Shown here one piece after another: positions 1-10,989 of a stretch of DNA of 64,000 bases (the stretch's first letter is position 1; each line of letters opens with the position of its first letter). The notes beneath the pieces were generated by a model, which did no database searches, was not told where the DNA came from, and was given only the letters and a program-made list of their open reading frames with translations. The position numbers were made by a program, and so were the translations under genes. The stretch spans positions 1 through 64,000 of the forward strand of contig NZ_FCOP01000007.1 of the NCBI RefSeq assembly GCF_900021175.1, written 5' to 3'. This DNA is from Pseudenterobacter timonensis (lineage in GTDB: Bacteria > Pseudomonadota > Gammaproteobacteria > Enterobacterales > Enterobacteriaceae).

Positions 1-454
<454 letters not shown>

Positions 455-587
455 AAAAGTTTGATGCTCAAAGAATTAAACTTCGTAATGAATTACGTGT
501 TCACTCAATGAGACTTGGTATTCATTTTTCGTCCGGGGACGTTAAGAATCCATGTCACCTGAGTGCCCACACAGATTGTCTGATAAA

Positions 588-600
588 TTGTTAAAGAGCA
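588..600 (-). promoter_or_regulatory. rrn leader boxA antitermination site
   Basis: On the minus strand this reads TGCTCTTTAACAA, the boxA element of ribosomal RNA leaders bound by NusB/NusE. The following leader to 560 also matches the conserved E. coli rrn leader. It supports assembly of the antitermination complex on the 16S transcript. Confidence 0.9.
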
Positions 601-636
601 GTGCCGCTTCGTTTTTCGCTGCGGCGCGGGGTGTAC

Positions 637-664
637 ATATTACGCTTTCCCGCTTCAGAGTCAA
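637..664 (-). promoter_or_regulatory. rrn P2 promoter
   Basis: On the minus strand a -35 TTGACT (659-664) is followed after 16 bp by a -10 TAATAT (637-642). The surrounding sequence matches the E. coli rrn P2 region, including the GC-rich stretch downstream of the -10. Confidence 0.88.
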
Positions 665-767
665 GCTTTTATTTTCGCTTTTCTCCGGGATTTCTCAGCG
701 GCTTTCGCCGGGAGAACCCTGTTGACCCGGCGGCTTGCTTGCCGTTGTTCCGTGTCAGTGGTGGCGC

Positions 768-795
768 ATTATAGGGGGTTATTCGGATGTGACAA
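768..795 (-). promoter_or_regulatory. rrn P1 promoter
   Basis: On the minus strand TTGTCA (790-795) and TATAAT (768-773) are separated by 16 bp, followed by the GC-rich GCGCCACCAC discriminator region typical of stringently controlled rrn P1 promoters. The A/T-rich tracts at 800-840 (AAATTTAAAAAAAC and a T run) fit an UP element upstream. The rest of 665-944 holds leader and promoter sequence and no gene. Confidence 0.9.
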
Positions 796-944
796 GAGGA
801 AATTTAAAAAAACTTTCCGACCGCCTTTTTTTTCACCAAAAGCACCCTTCACAAGCTACAAATTGTTCTATTTGGTCTCTTTCCCGCCATAAATGCGCAC
901 CAGATGGCATACTTACCCGCAGGACATATACAGGAATAGACGCA

Positions 945-1637
945 ATGCCTTTAAGTGCACAACAGCTGGCGGCACAAAAAAATCTCTCTTATGTACTGGC
1001 AGAGAAGCTGGCACAACAAATCCTGGCGGGTCACTATGCGCCGGGCACCATCCTTCCGGGGGAGATGGAGCTGGGTGAACAGTTTGGCGTAAGCCGCACC
1101 GCCGTGCGCGAAGCGGTCAAAACCTTAACCGCGAAAGGTATGGTTCTGCCGCGTCCCCGCATCGGTACGCGCGTTATGCCGCAGGGTAACTGGAATTTTC
1201 TCGATCAGGAGCTGCTCTCCTGGTGGATGACGGAGGAGAACTTCCGCCAGGTTATCGAACATTTTCTGGTAATGCGCAGCAGCCTGGAGCCACAGGCCTG
1301 CGCGCTGGCGGCGACGCTTGGCAGCGCCGAGGAAAAAGCGCAGCTCAATACGCTAATGGAAGAGATGATCGCCTTAAAGAAAGCGTTCAACCGCGAACGC
1401 TGGATAGCCGTGGATACGGCCTGGCACGAACATATTTATCAGATGAGCCGTAATCCTTTTCTGACCTCTTTCGCCTCGCTGTTCCATTCGGTTTATCACA
1501 CCTATTTTGCCTCTATTACGCAGGATGAAGTGGTTAAGCTGGATCTGCACCAGGCGATTGTTGATGCGATACAGGATAGCGACGCATCCCGGGCCACCCG
1601 CGCCTGTCAGGCTTTACTGGCCACACCGAACCCATAA
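945..1637 (+). CDS. yieP: GntR/FadR-family transcriptional regulator YieP
   Basis: This 230-residue cytoplasmic DNA-binding protein belongs to the FadR subfamily of GntR regulators. A winged helix-turn-helix covers about residues 15-75 ([21 protein letters not shown] is visible), followed by an all-helical FCD ligand-binding domain. The ATG at 945 gives the same length as E. coli YieP. A longer reading frame from 735 would run through the rrn promoter and is not credible. The gene is divergent from the rRNA operon and 11 bp upstream of hsrA, so the two are probably co-transcribed. The ligand is unknown to me. Confidence 0.93.
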   Translation: MPLSAQQLAAQKNLSYVLAEKLAQQILAGHYAPGTILPGEMELGEQFGVSRTAVREAVKTLTAKGMVLPRPRIGTRVMPQGNWNFLDQELLSWWMTEENFRQVIEHFLVMRSSLEPQACALAATLGSAEEKAQLNTLMEEMIALKKAFNRERWIAVDTAWHEHIYQMSRNPFLTSFASLFHSVYHTYFASITQDEVVKLDLHQAIVDAIQDSDASRATRACQALLATPNP

Positions 1638-1648
1638 CAGGAAATACC

Positions 1649-3076
1649 ATGACAGAAAAAAAAGCGCGCAGTATGGCTGGCTTGCCATGGATCGCGGCGA
1701 TGGCTTTCTTTATGCAGGCGCTGGATGCCACCATTCTCAACACCGCCCTGCCAGCTATCGCGCAAAGCCTTAACCGTTCCCCCCTGGCGATGCAGTCCGC
1801 CATTATCAGCTATACGCTGACCGTCGCGATGCTTATCCCGGTTAGCGGCTGGCTGGCCGATCGCTTTGGTACGCGCCGCATCTTTATGCTCGCCGTGACG
1901 CTTTTTACCCTCGGCTCGCTGGCCTGCGCCCTTTCCACCTCGCTAACCGAACTGGTGATATTCCGTGTGCTTCAGGGGATCGGCGGCGCGATGATGATGC
2001 CCGTGGCCCGCCTTGCCCTGCTGCGCGCCTATCCGCGTAGCGAGCTGCTACCGGTTCTGAACTTTGTCACCATGCCCGGCCTGGTTGGCCCGATTCTCGG
2101 CCCGGTGCTGGGCGGCGTGCTGGTTACCTGGGCGAGCTGGCACTGGATTTTCCTCATTAATATTCCCATTGGCGTGGCCGGGCTGTTTTATGCCCGCAAA
2201 TATATGCCGAACTTCACCACTCCCCGGCGCAGCTTTGATATGGCCGGTTTTTTCCTGTTTGGGCTTAGCCTTGTGCTCTTTTCCAGCGGGATGGAGCTCT
2301 TCGGGGAGAAAATCGTCGCCACCTGGATCGCGCTGTCGATTATCTTCAGCGGCATTCTGCTTCTCTTTCTTTATATCCGCCATGCGCGCCGCCATCCCAC
2401 GCCGCTGATATCGCTCTCGCTGTTCAACACCCGCACCTTCTCGGTAGGGATTGTGGGAAACATCGCCTCGCGCCTCGGTACCGGCTGCGTTCCCTTTTTA
2501 ATGCCGCTGATGCTGCAGGTAGGATTCGGCTTCCCGGCGCTGATTGCCGGTATCATGATGGCCCCCACCGCGATTGGCTCCATCCTGGCAAAATCCGTGG
2601 TGACGCAGATCCTCCGCAGGCTGGGCTACCGTAAAACGCTGGTCGGTATCACAGTCTTTATTGGCGCTATGATTGCGCAATTCTCGCTGCAATCCCCCGC
2701 TCTGCCCGTATGGATGCTTATCCTGCCGCTCTTTGTTCTGGGGATGGCGATGTCGATTCAGTTCACGTCGATGAATACCATTACGCTTGCGGATCTCTCT
2801 GATGAGAATGCCAGCAGCGGCAACAGCGTCCTGGCAGTGACCCAACAGCTCTCTATCAGCCTCGGGGTGGCGGTGAGCGCGGCAATGCTACGCGTTTATG
2901 AAGGGTTTGAAGGCACCAATACCGTGGAGCAATTCCACTACACTTTTATTACGATGGGCATTATCACGGCAATCTCTTCGCTGGTCTTTATGCTGTTGAG
3001 AGCGAGGGATGGCCGCAACCTGATTAAAGAACGCCATTTGGCAAAACCGAGTCGCGTTCCATCAGAACAGGAGTAA
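1649..3076 (+). CDS. hsrA: MFS multidrug efflux transporter HsrA (DHA2 family)
   Basis: This 475-residue inner-membrane protein has many hydrophobic helices, as expected for the 14-helix DHA2 drug:H+ antiporter family. The family signature [11 protein letters not shown] is at residues 25-35 and the loop 2-3 motif [11 protein letters not shown] at 67-77. Length equals E. coli HsrA (YieO). It follows yieP by 11 bp. Its last 53 bases overlap the 3' end of rbsR on the opposite strand, and no terminator hairpin is seen between the two genes. The substrate is not predictable from sequence. Confidence 0.93.
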   Translation: MTEKKARSMAGLPWIAAMAFFMQALDATILNTALPAIAQSLNRSPLAMQSAIISYTLTVAMLIPVSGWLADRFGTRRIFMLAVTLFTLGSLACALSTSLTELVIFRVLQGIGGAMMMPVARLALLRAYPRSELLPVLNFVTMPGLVGPILGPVLGGVLVTWASWHWIFLINIPIGVAGLFYARKYMPNFTTPRRSFDMAGFFLFGLSLVLFSSGMELFGEKIVATWIALSIIFSGILLLFLYIRHARRHPTPLISLSLFNTRTFSVGIVGNIASRLGTGCVPFLMPLMLQVGFGFPALIAGIMMAPTAIGSILAKSVVTQILRRLGYRKTLVGITVFIGAMIAQFSLQSPALPVWMLILPLFVLGMAMSIQFTSMNTITLADLSDENASSGNSVLAVTQQLSISLGVAVSAAMLRVYEGFEGTNTVEQFHYTFITMGIITAISSLVFMLLRARDGRNLIKERHLAKPSRVPSEQE

Positions 3077-4034
3077 GCTGGAGACGCTGCTGCTGCAACG
3101 CGGGCTGCGCCATACGATGAATCAGCACGTCGATGGCCAGTTCGCCTAGTTCATCTTTGGGCTGATGGATAGTGGTGAGCGGCGGCGTCATGTATTGCGC
3201 CAGCTCGATATCATCGTAGCCGATAATGGCCATATCCTGCGGGATACGCAAACCAGCCTGATAGAGTGCCTGATAAGCGCCAAACGCCATTGCGTCGTTG
3301 CCGATAAAAACCGCCTGTGGGCGCTGCGCCTGCGTCAGCAGCATCTTCATCGCCTCGAAGCCGCCATTAAACTCAAAGTCGCCGGTAATCCGGTACTCCT
3401 CAGGAGCGGCAAGCCCCGCCCGCGCCATCGCCGCCAGGTATCCTTCAAGCCGCAACCGCGCTGGCGTTTTATCCAGCGGACCGGTAATACAGGCAATTCG
3501 GGTATAGCCTTTATCGATCAGATACTGGGTAGCAATATCACCGCCCAACAGCGAGTTATCCTGAATCAGATCGCTGGTGCCATCAAAGGGCGCCCAGTCC
3601 ATCATTACCGTCGGCACTGAAGGATAACGCTGCATAATCTCCCTGGAGGGCTGATGCGTTTCGGTACAAAGCAGCAGTAATCCATCGACGCGTTTTTGCA
3701 TCAGCGTCTCCAGGCTGCGGTTCATGCGCTGCTCGTCGCCTTCGGTATTACACAGCACCAGGCTATAGCCGCGCTCAAAGCAGCTACGCTCGACGCCGCG
3801 AACCAGTTCGGAGTAGAAAGGATTAGTACTGGCGGTAATCAGCATACCGATGGTACGCGTCTGGTTGAGCTTGAGGCTACGCGCCAGCGCCGAGGGGGCG
3901 TAGTTAAGCGTTTTGATGGCGGCTTCGACCTTCTCCCGTATCGCTTCGCTAACAAAGCGATCGTTATTAATGACGTGGGAAACGGTCGAGGTAGAAACGC
4001 CCGCCATGCGGGCGACATCTTTCATGGTGGCCAA
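3024..4034 (-). CDS. rbsR: Ribose operon repressor RbsR (LacI family)
   Basis: This LacI-family repressor has an N-terminal helix-turn-helix ([20 protein letters not shown], residues 1-20) and a periplasmic-binding-protein-like ligand domain for ribose. At 336 residues it is six longer than the 330 I recall for E. coli; the extra residues (DSVLPNGVL end) lie in the part overlapping hsrA. It is the last gene of the rbs operon, 3 bp after rbsK. Its probable operators are the two palindromes upstream of rbsD. In E. coli RbsR also touches purine genes; nothing here tests that. Confidence 0.95.
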   Translation of the reverse strand: MATMKDVARMAGVSTSTVSHVINNDRFVSEAIREKVEAAIKTLNYAPSALARSLKLNQTRTIGMLITASTNPFYSELVRGVERSCFERGYSLVLCNTEGDEQRMNRSLETLMQKRVDGLLLLCTETHQPSREIMQRYPSVPTVMMDWAPFDGTSDLIQDNSLLGGDIATQYLIDKGYTRIACITGPLDKTPARLRLEGYLAAMARAGLAAPEEYRITGDFEFNGGFEAMKMLLTQAQRPQAVFIGNDAMAFGAYQALYQAGLRIPQDMAIIGYDDIELAQYMTPPLTTIHQPKDELGELAIDVLIHRMAQPALQQQRLQLTPVLMERDSVLPNGVL

Positions 4035-4037
4035 GCG

Positions 4038-4967
4038 CTACCCCTGCTGATTTAAGAATGCATCAATCTCTTTACGCCATGGAACGGAAGGCTGCGCGCC
4101 TTTACGGGTCACCGCGATGGCGGCTGCCGCGTGAGCGAAACGGATAGCCTCATTCAGGCCATTGCCTTCCAGCAGTGCGGTAACCAGCGCACCGTTAAAC
4201 GTATCCCCCGCCGCAATGGTATCGACGGCGTTAACCTTAAAGCCCGCCACACGTCGGCCGTTACCGTCAACGCTTGCCCATACGCCACGGCTGCCGAGCG
4301 TAATGATTACCGTCTTAATGCCTTTAGCGTGTAGCGCCGACGCCGCACGCGCAGCGTCATCATCATTTTCAACGCGAATACCGGTAAGCTTTTCCGCTTC
4401 GGTTTCGTTGGGGGTGATGATATCCACCAGCGCCAGCAGCTCGTCTGATAGTACACGGGCAGGAGCTGGATTCAGTACGACGGTGGTGTGATTTTCATGC
4501 GCGATTTTCGCCGCCGCCAGCACGCTCTCTACCGGCGATTCAAGCTGCATCAGCAGCGCATCCGCCTGTGCGATCAGCGCGCGCTGCGCCTCTACCCGGT
4601 CGAGGGATAAGGCCGCATTGGCTCCCGCATGAATGCCGATGACATTCTCACCTTCGCCGTTGACGAAAATCAGCGCCACGCCGGTGGATTCGCCTTCAAC
4701 CACGCTGACCGGGGCGATATCAATATTGTCGCGAACCAGCTGCTGGCGCACACGCTCGCCGGTATCGTCATCACCGGTGCAGGCGATAAAGGCAATACTT
4801 GCGCCGCTGCGACCGGCAGCTACCGCCTGGTTTGCCCCTTTGCCGCCAAACGCGACCTGATAGTGATGACCGGTGACGGTTTCGCCCGGGGTGGGGAAGG
4901 CGTCAAGGTTAAGAATGTGATCGGCATTAATACTGCCAAGGACAATAAGCTTTGCTGAGGTTTTCAT
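4038..4967 (-). CDS. rbsK: Ribokinase
   Basis: The product phosphorylates D-ribose to ribose 5-phosphate with ATP, feeding the pentose phosphate pathway. It is a 309-residue PfkB-family kinase. The N-terminal signature GGKGANQA is at residues 41-48, and the C-terminal AAGD motif with the catalytic Asp is at 252-255, within DTIAAGDTFNG. It lies between rbsB and rbsR. The 108-bp gap from rbsB contains two hairpins that may lower its expression relative to the binding protein. Confidence 0.97.
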   Translation of the reverse strand: MKTSAKLIVLGSINADHILNLDAFPTPGETVTGHHYQVAFGGKGANQAVAAGRSGASIAFIACTGDDDTGERVRQQLVRDNIDIAPVSVVEGESTGVALIFVNGEGENVIGIHAGANAALSLDRVEAQRALIAQADALLMQLESPVESVLAAAKIAHENHTTVVLNPAPARVLSDELLALVDIITPNETEAEKLTGIRVENDDDAARAASALHAKGIKTVIITLGSRGVWASVDGNGRRVAGFKVNAVDTIAAGDTFNGALVTALLEGNGLNEAIRFAHAAAAIAVTRKGAQPSVPWRKEIDAFLNQQG

Positions 4968-4989
4968 TTATGGGGTGTCCACCTGAGAG

Positions 4990-5013
4990 CGCCACCGGTG
5001 TTACCCGGTGGCG
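4990..5013. repeat. Intercistronic hairpin between rbsB and rbsK
   Basis: GCCACCGG (4991-4998) and CCGGTGGC (5005-5012) form a perfect stem with a 6-nt loop, plus one more C-G pair. No U tract follows, so this is more likely a stabilising or REP-like hairpin than a terminator. Confidence 0.7.
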
Positions 5014-5044
5014 TATGCCACACTTTTCTTTTATAGGATGTCCC

Positions 5045-5067
5045 TCAGGCAGCCAGCGACTGCCTGA
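5045..5067 (-). terminator. Hairpin just after rbsB (possible attenuator)
   Basis: TCAGGCAG and CTGCCTGA form a perfect 8-bp stem around a 7-nt loop, 9 bp past the rbsB stop codon. There is no U run, so complete termination is unlikely. Such a hairpin can protect the abundant rbsB message from 3' decay. In E. coli a small RNA (RbsZ) derives from this 3' region. Confidence 0.5.
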
Positions 5068-5075
5068 ATCGCCGG

Positions 5076-5966
5076 TTACTGCTTAATGACCAGCTTCAGG
5101 TCTACCGGATATTTGGCCTGAACCTTTTCACCCTTCAGCACCTTATCAGCAGTCTGTACGCCAGTAGCGCCGATCTGCTCTGGCAGCTGGGCGATGGTCG
5201 CTGCCAGTTTGCCATCATTTACTGCTTTTTCACCATCCGGCGTGCCGTCAAATCCGACAACCATCACATCAGATTTTCCTGCGGTCTGCAAAGCACGCAG
5301 CGCGCCCAGCGCCATTTCATCGTTCTGCGCGAACACGGCCTGCACGTCAGGATGCGCGGTCAGCAGGTTCTGCATGACGTTCAGACCTTTGGTACGGTCG
5401 AAGTCTGCCGGCTGGCTCGCCAGAACGTTAAATTTGTGCGCCGCCACGGCCTGCTGGAAACCTTCGCCACGCTCGCGCGCCGCAGAGGTACCGGCAATCC
5501 CCTGCAGTTCGATGACTTTCGCGCCTTCGCCCGCTTTCTTCGCTATGTAGTCGCCCGCGATTTTGCCGCCCAGCACGTTATCGGAGGCGATATGGCTGAC
5601 TACGTCACCCTTGGTGGCCTGACGGTCCAGAGTAATAACCGGGATATTCGCCTGGTTTGCCATCTTCACGGCGTTACCCACCGCATCGGAGTCGGTCGGG
5701 TTGATCAGCAGGATTTTGGTGCCGCGAACGGTTAAGTCCTGAACGTTAGCCAGCTCTTTCGCCGGGTTGTTCTGGGAATCCAGCACCACCAGGTTGTAGC
5801 CCAGCTTGTCCGCCTCTTTCTGCGCGCCATCCTTCAGGGAGACGAAGAAAGGGTTGTTGAGCGTGGAGATCACCAGCGCGATGGTATCTTTCGCCATAGC
5901 GTTAGCACTTACGGTTGCGCTCAGCGCCACGGCCGAAACCAGGGTAGCCAGTTTTTTCATGTTCAT
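5076..5966 (-). CDS. rbsB: Ribose ABC transporter, periplasmic binding protein RbsB
   Basis: This periplasmic D-ribose-binding protein feeds the RbsAC transporter and the Trg chemoreceptor. Of its 296 residues, the first 25 (ending SANAMA) form a signal peptide with predicted cleavage before KDTIALV. The mature part is a type I periplasmic binding fold and is nearly identical to E. coli RbsB. It lies 27 bp after rbsC. A second in-frame ATG at codon 3 could also serve as start. Confidence 0.97.
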   Translation of the reverse strand: MNMKKLATLVSAVALSATVSANAMAKDTIALVISTLNNPFFVSLKDGAQKEADKLGYNLVVLDSQNNPAKELANVQDLTVRGTKILLINPTDSDAVGNAVKMANQANIPVITLDRQATKGDVVSHIASDNVLGGKIAGDYIAKKAGEGAKVIELQGIAGTSAARERGEGFQQAVAAHKFNVLASQPADFDRTKGLNVMQNLLTAHPDVQAVFAQNDEMALGALRALQTAGKSDVMVVGFDGTPDGEKAVNDGKLAATIAQLPEQIGATGVQTADKVLKGEKVQAKYPVDLKLVIKQ

Positions 5967-5993
5967 ATCTAAGATGTCCTGTAGTGTCGTCAG

Positions 5994-6959
5994 TTACTGT
6001 TTTTTGTTGTCTACCAGTACCGCCAGCAAAATCACTACCGCTTTAACGATCATCTGGTAATAGGAAGAAACACCTAGCAAATTCAAACCATTATTCAGGA
6101 AACCGAGAATCAGCGCGCCGATCAAGGTCCCAACAATGCGACCTTTACCACCCGCCAGGCTGGTACCACCCAGCACAACCGCCGCAATGGCATCCAGCTC
6201 ATAACCTGTTCCCGCCGTCGGCTGGGCGGAAGAGAGACGCGCCACTTCGATGATACCCGCCAGAGAGGCCAGCAGCCCGCTCAGGGAGTAGACGATGATT
6301 TTGACTTTATTAACGCTAATGCCGGAGAGGCGCGTTGCCGCTTCGTTACCGCCCAGCGCATAGATATAACGTCCAAGACGGGTATGGTGCAGCATGTACC
6401 AGGCGGCAATAAAGACGATAGCCATGATCCACACCGGCGTCGGGATTCCCAGCGGGCGCCCAATACCAAACCAGCCAAAGAGGTCGGCGTTGTCGGTAAA
6501 GCCAGTATTCACCGGACTGCCGTTGGTGTAAACCATGGTTACCCCGCGCAGCAGCAGCATCATCACCAGCGTGGCGATAAAGGCCTGCACCCGGCCTTTG
6601 GCCACTATCACCCCGGTCACGGCGCCAATCGCGGCGCCTAACGCCAGCGCGGCGGCGATAGCCACCAGCGCATTGACTTCAATTCCTACAATTGAAGCGG
6701 CAACCGCACCGGTGAGCGCCAGCAGGGAACCGACTGAGAGGTCGATGCCCGAGGTTAAAATAACCAGCGTCATCCCCACGGCCATAATGGCGTTAACGGA
6801 GGTCTGCTGGAGAATATTGAACAGGTTATTAAGGGTAAAAAAGTTCGGGCTCATGGTAGAGACAATCGCGATCAGCACCAGCAGGGCAATCAGCGATTTC
6901 TGCTCCATCAGCCATGCCTTAGTGAAATAACGGCGTCCAGAAACGGCCTGGGTAGTCAT
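5994..6959 (-). CDS. rbsC: Ribose ABC transporter permease RbsC
   Basis: This inner-membrane permease of the ribose importer has 321 residues and about 8-10 hydrophobic segments after a short cytoplasmic N-terminus. The motif AAVVLGGTSLAGGKG in the C-terminal half is the conserved contact with the ATPase in this permease family. Its start lies 4 bp after the rbsA stop. Length and sequence match E. coli RbsC. Confidence 0.96.
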   Translation of the reverse strand: MTTQAVSGRRYFTKAWLMEQKSLIALLVLIAIVSTMSPNFFTLNNLFNILQQTSVNAIMAVGMTLVILTSGIDLSVGSLLALTGAVAASIVGIEVNALVAIAAALALGAAIGAVTGVIVAKGRVQAFIATLVMMLLLRGVTMVYTNGSPVNTGFTDNADLFGWFGIGRPLGIPTPVWIMAIVFIAAWYMLHHTRLGRYIYALGGNEAATRLSGISVNKVKIIVYSLSGLLASLAGIIEVARLSSAQPTAGTGYELDAIAAVVLGGTSLAGGKGRIVGTLIGALILGFLNNGLNLLGVSSYYQMIVKAVVILLAVLVDNKKQ

Positions 6960-6963
6960 TGTC

Positions 6964-8469
6964 TTACTCCTGATTCACGCGATTAAGCTTGCCCACAGCG
7001 GCAGCCATCAGAACTTCCTGGGTGGCCTGCTCGCGAGTAAATTCACCGCCGAGGTGCCCTTCATGCATGACGATAATACGATCGCTCATGCCTAATACTT
7101 CCGGCATCTCGGAAGAGACCAGAATGATGCTTAAACCTTCCGCCTTGAACTGGTTGATCAGCTGGTAGATCTCTTTTTTAGCCCCCACGTCCACGCCGCG
7201 GGTCGGCTCATCCAGGATCAATACTTTCGGGCGGGTCATCAGGCCGCGGGCGATGGCCACTTTTTGCTGATTGCCGCCGGAGAGCAGCCCGATCGCCTGC
7301 TCCATAGAGGGGGTTTTGACGTTAAAGAGACGGATAAAATCGCTGACCGCCTGCTGCTCATCTTTATGCTTCAGGCTGCCGCCGCTGCGGCTGAAATAGC
7401 GCAGCGCGGTGAGCGACATGTTCTCTTTCACCGACATCCCGAGCACCAGGCCATCGCGCTTACGATCCTCTGAGATATAGACGATACCGTTCGCCAGGCC
7501 ATCCTGCGGCGTGCGGGCGATCACTTCGCGTCCGTCGAGCGTAACGTAGCCGCTGGAGCGCGGCAGCGCGCCGTAAAGTACTTTCATCAGCTCGGTGCGC
7601 CCGGCCCCCATCAGCCCGGCCACGCCGAGGATCTCCCCTTTACGCAGGGTAAAGGAGACATTATCCACGCCCGGTCCGCAGAGGTTATCCACCTTCAGGC
7701 GGATCTCGCCCGGCGCTTTCTCCAGATGCGGATACTGATCTTCCAGCTTACGGCCCACCATCATTTCGATAAGCGTATCTTCAGTGAGCGAGGAGACTTC
7801 ACGCTCGGCGATGAATTGCCCGTCGCGGAAAACCGTCACGTCGTCGCAAATTTCGAAGATCTCTTTCATGCGGTGAGAAATGTAGACAATGCCGCGCCCC
7901 TGCGATTTCAGCTCGCGGATAACGCGGAACAGGGATTCGGTTTCGGTATCAGTGAGGGCATCGGTCGGCTCATCCATAATGATGACCTTCGACTCGAAGC
8001 TCAGCACCTTGGCAATCTCCACCATCTGCTGATCGCCGATAGAGAGATCGCCGACCATACGGTCGCTCTTAAAACGCAGGTTTAGCTTCGCCAGCAGCTT
8101 GTCCGCCTCGGCATACATGGTTTTCCAGTCGATTTTGCCAAAGCGATTCACAAACTCGCGGCCGAGGAAGATATTCTCCGCGATGGTCAGCTGTGGGATC
8201 AGGTTTAGCTCCTGGTGGATAATGCCAATCCCGGCTTCCTGGGAAGATTTGGGGCCGTTAAAGGTGGTCTCTTTTCCCAGCCATAGCAGCGAGCCGGCAT
8301 CACGCGTGTAGATACCGGTCAGCACTTTCATCATGGTGGATTTGCCGGCGCCGTTTTCGCCCACCAGCGCCATAACACGGCCAGGATAAACGTTCAGCGC
8401 CGCGCCGGAGAGGGCCTTGACGCCCGGGAACGATTTATCTATCCCTTTGAGTTGCAGTAATGCGTCCAT
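6964..8469 (-). CDS. rbsA: Ribose ABC transporter ATP-binding protein RbsA
   Basis: This tandem ATPase drives ribose import. Of its 501 residues, the first domain has Walker [10 protein letters not shown] (37-45), a signature LSIGDQQ and a Walker B ending MDEPTDALT. The second has the degenerate P-loop GLMGAGRTE and signature LSGGNQQ, as usual for sugar importers of this class. The start at 8469 gives the E. coli length; upstream in-frame codons lack family homology. It follows rbsD by 7 bp. Confidence 0.97.
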   Translation of the reverse strand: MDALLQLKGIDKSFPGVKALSGAALNVYPGRVMALVGENGAGKSTMMKVLTGIYTRDAGSLLWLGKETTFNGPKSSQEAGIGIIHQELNLIPQLTIAENIFLGREFVNRFGKIDWKTMYAEADKLLAKLNLRFKSDRMVGDLSIGDQQMVEIAKVLSFESKVIIMDEPTDALTDTETESLFRVIRELKSQGRGIVYISHRMKEIFEICDDVTVFRDGQFIAEREVSSLTEDTLIEMMVGRKLEDQYPHLEKAPGEIRLKVDNLCGPGVDNVSFTLRKGEILGVAGLMGAGRTELMKVLYGALPRSSGYVTLDGREVIARTPQDGLANGIVYISEDRKRDGLVLGMSVKENMSLTALRYFSRSGGSLKHKDEQQAVSDFIRLFNVKTPSMEQAIGLLSGGNQQKVAIARGLMTRPKVLILDEPTRGVDVGAKKEIYQLINQFKAEGLSIILVSSEMPEVLGMSDRIIVMHEGHLGGEFTREQATQEVLMAAAVGKLNRVNQE

Positions 8470-8476
8470 GATGGCC

Positions 8477-8896
8477 TCAGAAGGTGACGCCAGCACAGAG
8501 AATGATATTCGCAAACGGGGAACACTCCCCGCTGCGAATCACCGCCTGACTGTCTGCGGTTTGTTGTTTGAATTGCTCGTGTGTCGTGTAATGCACCACG
8601 ATAGTATTTCCCTGGCGTTGCTGCAGCAGCTCTATAAACTTCAGCAACGTTTCGTGGAGCTGCGGATTATGTTGTTTAATCTCCGCGGCGAGAATGGCTG
8701 CCTCAACCTGCATCTCCGCCGCCACCACTTCCAGCACCTGCATAAACGAGGGTACGCCCTGCGTTAACGCCATATCGATACGGGTCGTGTTGCGCGGAAC
8801 CGGTAAGCCTGCATCGCAAACCACCAGCGTATCGGTATGCCCAAGACGGGAGATAACCGACGAGATTTCAGAGTTGAGAATCGTGCCTTTCTTCAT
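8477..8896 (-). CDS. rbsD: D-ribose pyranase RbsD
   Basis: The product converts beta-ribopyranose to beta-ribofuranose, the form used by ribokinase. It has 139 residues, beginning [20 protein letters not shown] with the catalytic His20, and ends with the conserved [10 protein letters not shown]. It is the first gene of the rbs operon. An earlier in-frame ATG pair lies upstream, but the chosen start matches E. coli RbsD. Confidence 0.96.
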   Translation of the reverse strand: MKKGTILNSEISSVISRLGHTDTLVVCDAGLPVPRNTTRIDMALTQGVPSFMQVLEVVAAEMQVEAAILAAEIKQHNPQLHETLLKFIELLQQRQGNTIVVHYTTHEQFKQQTADSQAVIRSGECSPFANIILCAGVTF

Positions 8897-8911
8897 TTTC
8901 ATGCTCCACTG

Positions 8912-8925
8912 GCGAAACGTTTCGC
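8912..8925. promoter_or_regulatory. RbsR operator, proximal
   Basis: The perfect 14-bp palindrome GCGAAACGTTTCGC has the form of a LacI-family operator with a central CG. It sits just upstream of rbsD and resembles the known E. coli rbs operator. Confidence 0.85.
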
Positions 8926-8991
8926 TGACCTGAGTGTACGACCAGCCATGCACAGAAAACCATCACGACGTTATAGATTTGTGATCGTCGT

Positions 8992-9003
8992 CGAAACGTT
9001 TCG
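8992..9003. promoter_or_regulatory. RbsR operator, distal
   Basis: CGAAACGTTTCG is a second copy of the operator core, 79 bp from the first centre to centre. Two sites allow repression by looping or by covering separate promoter parts. I know of only one main operator in E. coli. Confidence 0.7.
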
Positions 9004-9031
9004 CTAAGTGAAATACAGAGGAGGTAAATGC

Positions 9032-9060
9032 AAAACGGTAACCGTCAGGTTACCGTTTTT
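9032..9060. terminator. Bidirectional rho-independent terminator downstream of kup
   Basis: AACGGTAACC and GGTTACCGTT form a perfect 10-bp stem around GTCA, flanked by A and T runs on both sides. It can end kup transcription on the minus strand. On the plus strand it would stop read-through towards kup. Confidence 0.8.
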
Positions 9061-9067
9061 ATGGTTG

Positions 9068-9106
9068 CGCCCTCTCCTCGTGGAGAGGGTCGGGGTGAGG
9101 GCATCA
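9068..9106. repeat. Enterobacterial intergenic palindrome (CCCTCTCC...GGAGAGGG type)
   Basis: CCCTCTCC, a short loop and GGAGAGGG are followed by TCGGGGTGAGGG. The same unit occurs twice, inverted, between glmU and glmS at 28,889-28,986. It is a dispersed intergenic repeat. Confidence 0.65.
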
Positions 9107-9120
9107 GGCCGCACGGAGGC

Positions 9121-10989
9121 TTAAATCTCGACCTGGGTACCCAGTTCGATGACGCGGTTAGGCGGGATTTCAAACTGGTCCGGCGCGCGCAGGGCGTTGC
9201 GTTGCAGGATCAGATAGAGCTTACCGCGCAGGCGCAGATACCACGGGCGTTTGCCGATAATCAGCGATTCGTGGGACATAAAGAACGATGTTTCCATCAT
9301 GCGACAGCTCAGGCCTTCCAGACCGCAGCGGTGGAACACCTCCTCCACGTTCGGGGTTTCGCGCCAGCCGTAGCTCGCCACAACGCGCCAGAAAGTCGGG
9401 GAAAGCTGCTCAATCTGCACGCGTCGCACGTTATGGACGTAAGGCGCATCTTCGGTGCGCAGGGTGAGGAGGATCACCCGTTCGTGCAGCACCTTGTTGT
9501 GCTTGAGGTTATGCATCAGCGCAAAGGGGATGACGTTCAGCGCGCGGGACATATAGACCGCGGTACCCGGTACGCGAACCGGCGGCGATTTTTCCAGGGA
9601 GGCGATCATCGCCTCCAGGGAATTGCCGTGTTCATGGATACGACGCAGCAGGCGGAAGCGCTCGCTTTTCCAGGTGGTCATAATCAGGAACATAATCAGA
9701 CCGAGCGTCAGTGGCAGCCAGCCGCCGGAGACAATCTTATCGAGGTTCGCAGAGAAGAGCGGCACGTCGATGCAGAGGAAAGCCACCAGAATCAGCCCAA
9801 CGAGAAACTTATTCCAGTGCCAGTTACGGTAGGCCACGGTGGTGGAGAGAATCGAGGTCAGCACCATGGTGCCTGTAACCGCGATACCGTAAGCCGCCGC
9901 CAGGTTGCTGGAATGTTCGAAGCTGATGATGACAATAACCACGGCGAAATAGAGCAGCCAGTTAATGAACGGGATATAGATCTGGCCGGACTCCATCTCC
10001 GAAGTATGAATAATGCGCATCGGGGAGAGATAACCCAGACGCACCGCCTGGCGGGTCAGGGAGAAGACGCCGGAAATCACCGCCTGCGACGCGATAACCG
10101 TCGCCAGCGTCGCCAGGATCAGCATCGGCACCAGCGCCCAGTCCGGGGCCAGCAGGAAGAAGGGGTTTTTAATCGCTTCCGGGTGGGCTAACAGCAGCGC
10201 CCCCTGGCCAAAGTAGTTGAGCACCAGCGAAGGCAGTACCACCAGGAACCATGCCACGCGGATGGGCAGCTTGCCAAAGTGCCCCATGTCCGCATAGAGC
10301 GCTTCAACACCGGTAATAGAAAGCACCACCGCGCCCAGCGCCACGAATGACACCACTTTATATTCAAGGAAGAAATGGACCGCCCACATCGGGTTCAGCG
10401 CGTGCAGTACGTCAGGGTTGGCAATAATGCTGCGTAAACCGAGCACGGCCAGAATCAGGAACCATGCCAGCATAATCGGCGCAAAGAGTTTGCCCACCAG
10501 CCCGGTGCCATGTTTCTGGATAATAAACAGCAGCGTCAGGACAATAATGGCCAGCGGGACGACCCAGGTATCAAGCTGCGGGGCGATAATCTCCAGCCCC
10601 TCAATCGCCGACATCACCGAAATCGCCGGCGTAATCACCACTTCGCCATAGAAGAAGCTGCCGCCAATAAGTCCGATAATCACCAGTACAGAGGTCATCC
10701 TGGCCGAGGTGTTGCGCCCGGCAAGGGACATCAGCGTTAAGATCCCGCCTTCGCCCGCGTTATCGGCACGCATCACAAAAGATAAATATTTTACGGAAAC
10801 GACCAGGATCAACAGCCAGAAGATAAGAGAGAGGAAGCCAAAAACGGCATCACGTTCAACGCCAAATCCAAACTGTCCGGAGAGACATTCTCTTAGCGTA
10901 TAGAGTGGGCTGGTACCAATATCACCGTAGACAACCCCGATTGCCGCAAGCGTTATAGCGGGTAATGATTGCTTTTTATCAGTGCTCAT
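9121..10989 (-). CDS. kup: Low-affinity potassium transporter Kup
   Basis: This inner-membrane K+:H+ symporter of the KUP/HAK/KT family (TrkD) works at low pH or osmotic stress. Of 622 residues, about the first 440 hold some 12 membrane segments. The signature [15 protein letters not shown] lies at residues 18-32. The remaining C-terminal part is a soluble cytoplasmic domain. Length and sequence match E. coli Kup. The gene is monocistronic, between the terminator at 9,032 and the intergenic region shared with ravA. Confidence 0.97.
   Translation of the reverse strand: MSTDKKQSLPAITLAAIGVVYGDIGTSPLYTLRECLSGQFGFGVERDAVFGFLSLIFWLLILVVSVKYLSFVMRADNAGEGGILTLMSLAGRNTSARMTSVLVIIGLIGGSFFYGEVVITPAISVMSAIEGLEIIAPQLDTWVVPLAIIVLTLLFIIQKHGTGLVGKLFAPIMLAWFLILAVLGLRSIIANPDVLHALNPMWAVHFFLEYKVVSFVALGAVVLSITGVEALYADMGHFGKLPIRVAWFLVVLPSLVLNYFGQGALLLAHPEAIKNPFFLLAPDWALVPMLILATLATVIASQAVISGVFSLTRQAVRLGYLSPMRIIHTSEMESGQIYIPFINWLLYFAVVIVIISFEHSSNLAAAYGIAVTGTMVLTSILSTTVAYRNWHWNKFLVGLILVAFLCIDVPLFSANLDKIVSGGWLPLTLGLIMFLIMTTWKSERFRLLRRIHEHGNSLEAMIASLEKSPPVRVPGTAVYMSRALNVIPFALMHNLKHNKVLHERVILLTLRTEDAPYVHNVRRVQIEQLSPTFWRVVASYGWRETPNVEEVFHRCGLEGLSCRMMETSFFMSHESLIIGKRPWYLRLRGKLYLILQRNALRAPDQFEIPPNRVIELGTQVEI

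Noticed and set aside
735-944. N-terminal extension of yieP
   Set aside because: It would cover the rrn P1 promoter. The start at 945 gives the family length.
9028-10191. Long open frame on the plus strand opposite kup
   Set aside because: It runs antisense to a fully conserved kup gene. Its protein is rich in H, R, Q and G, as typical of GC-rich antisense frames, and has no domain.
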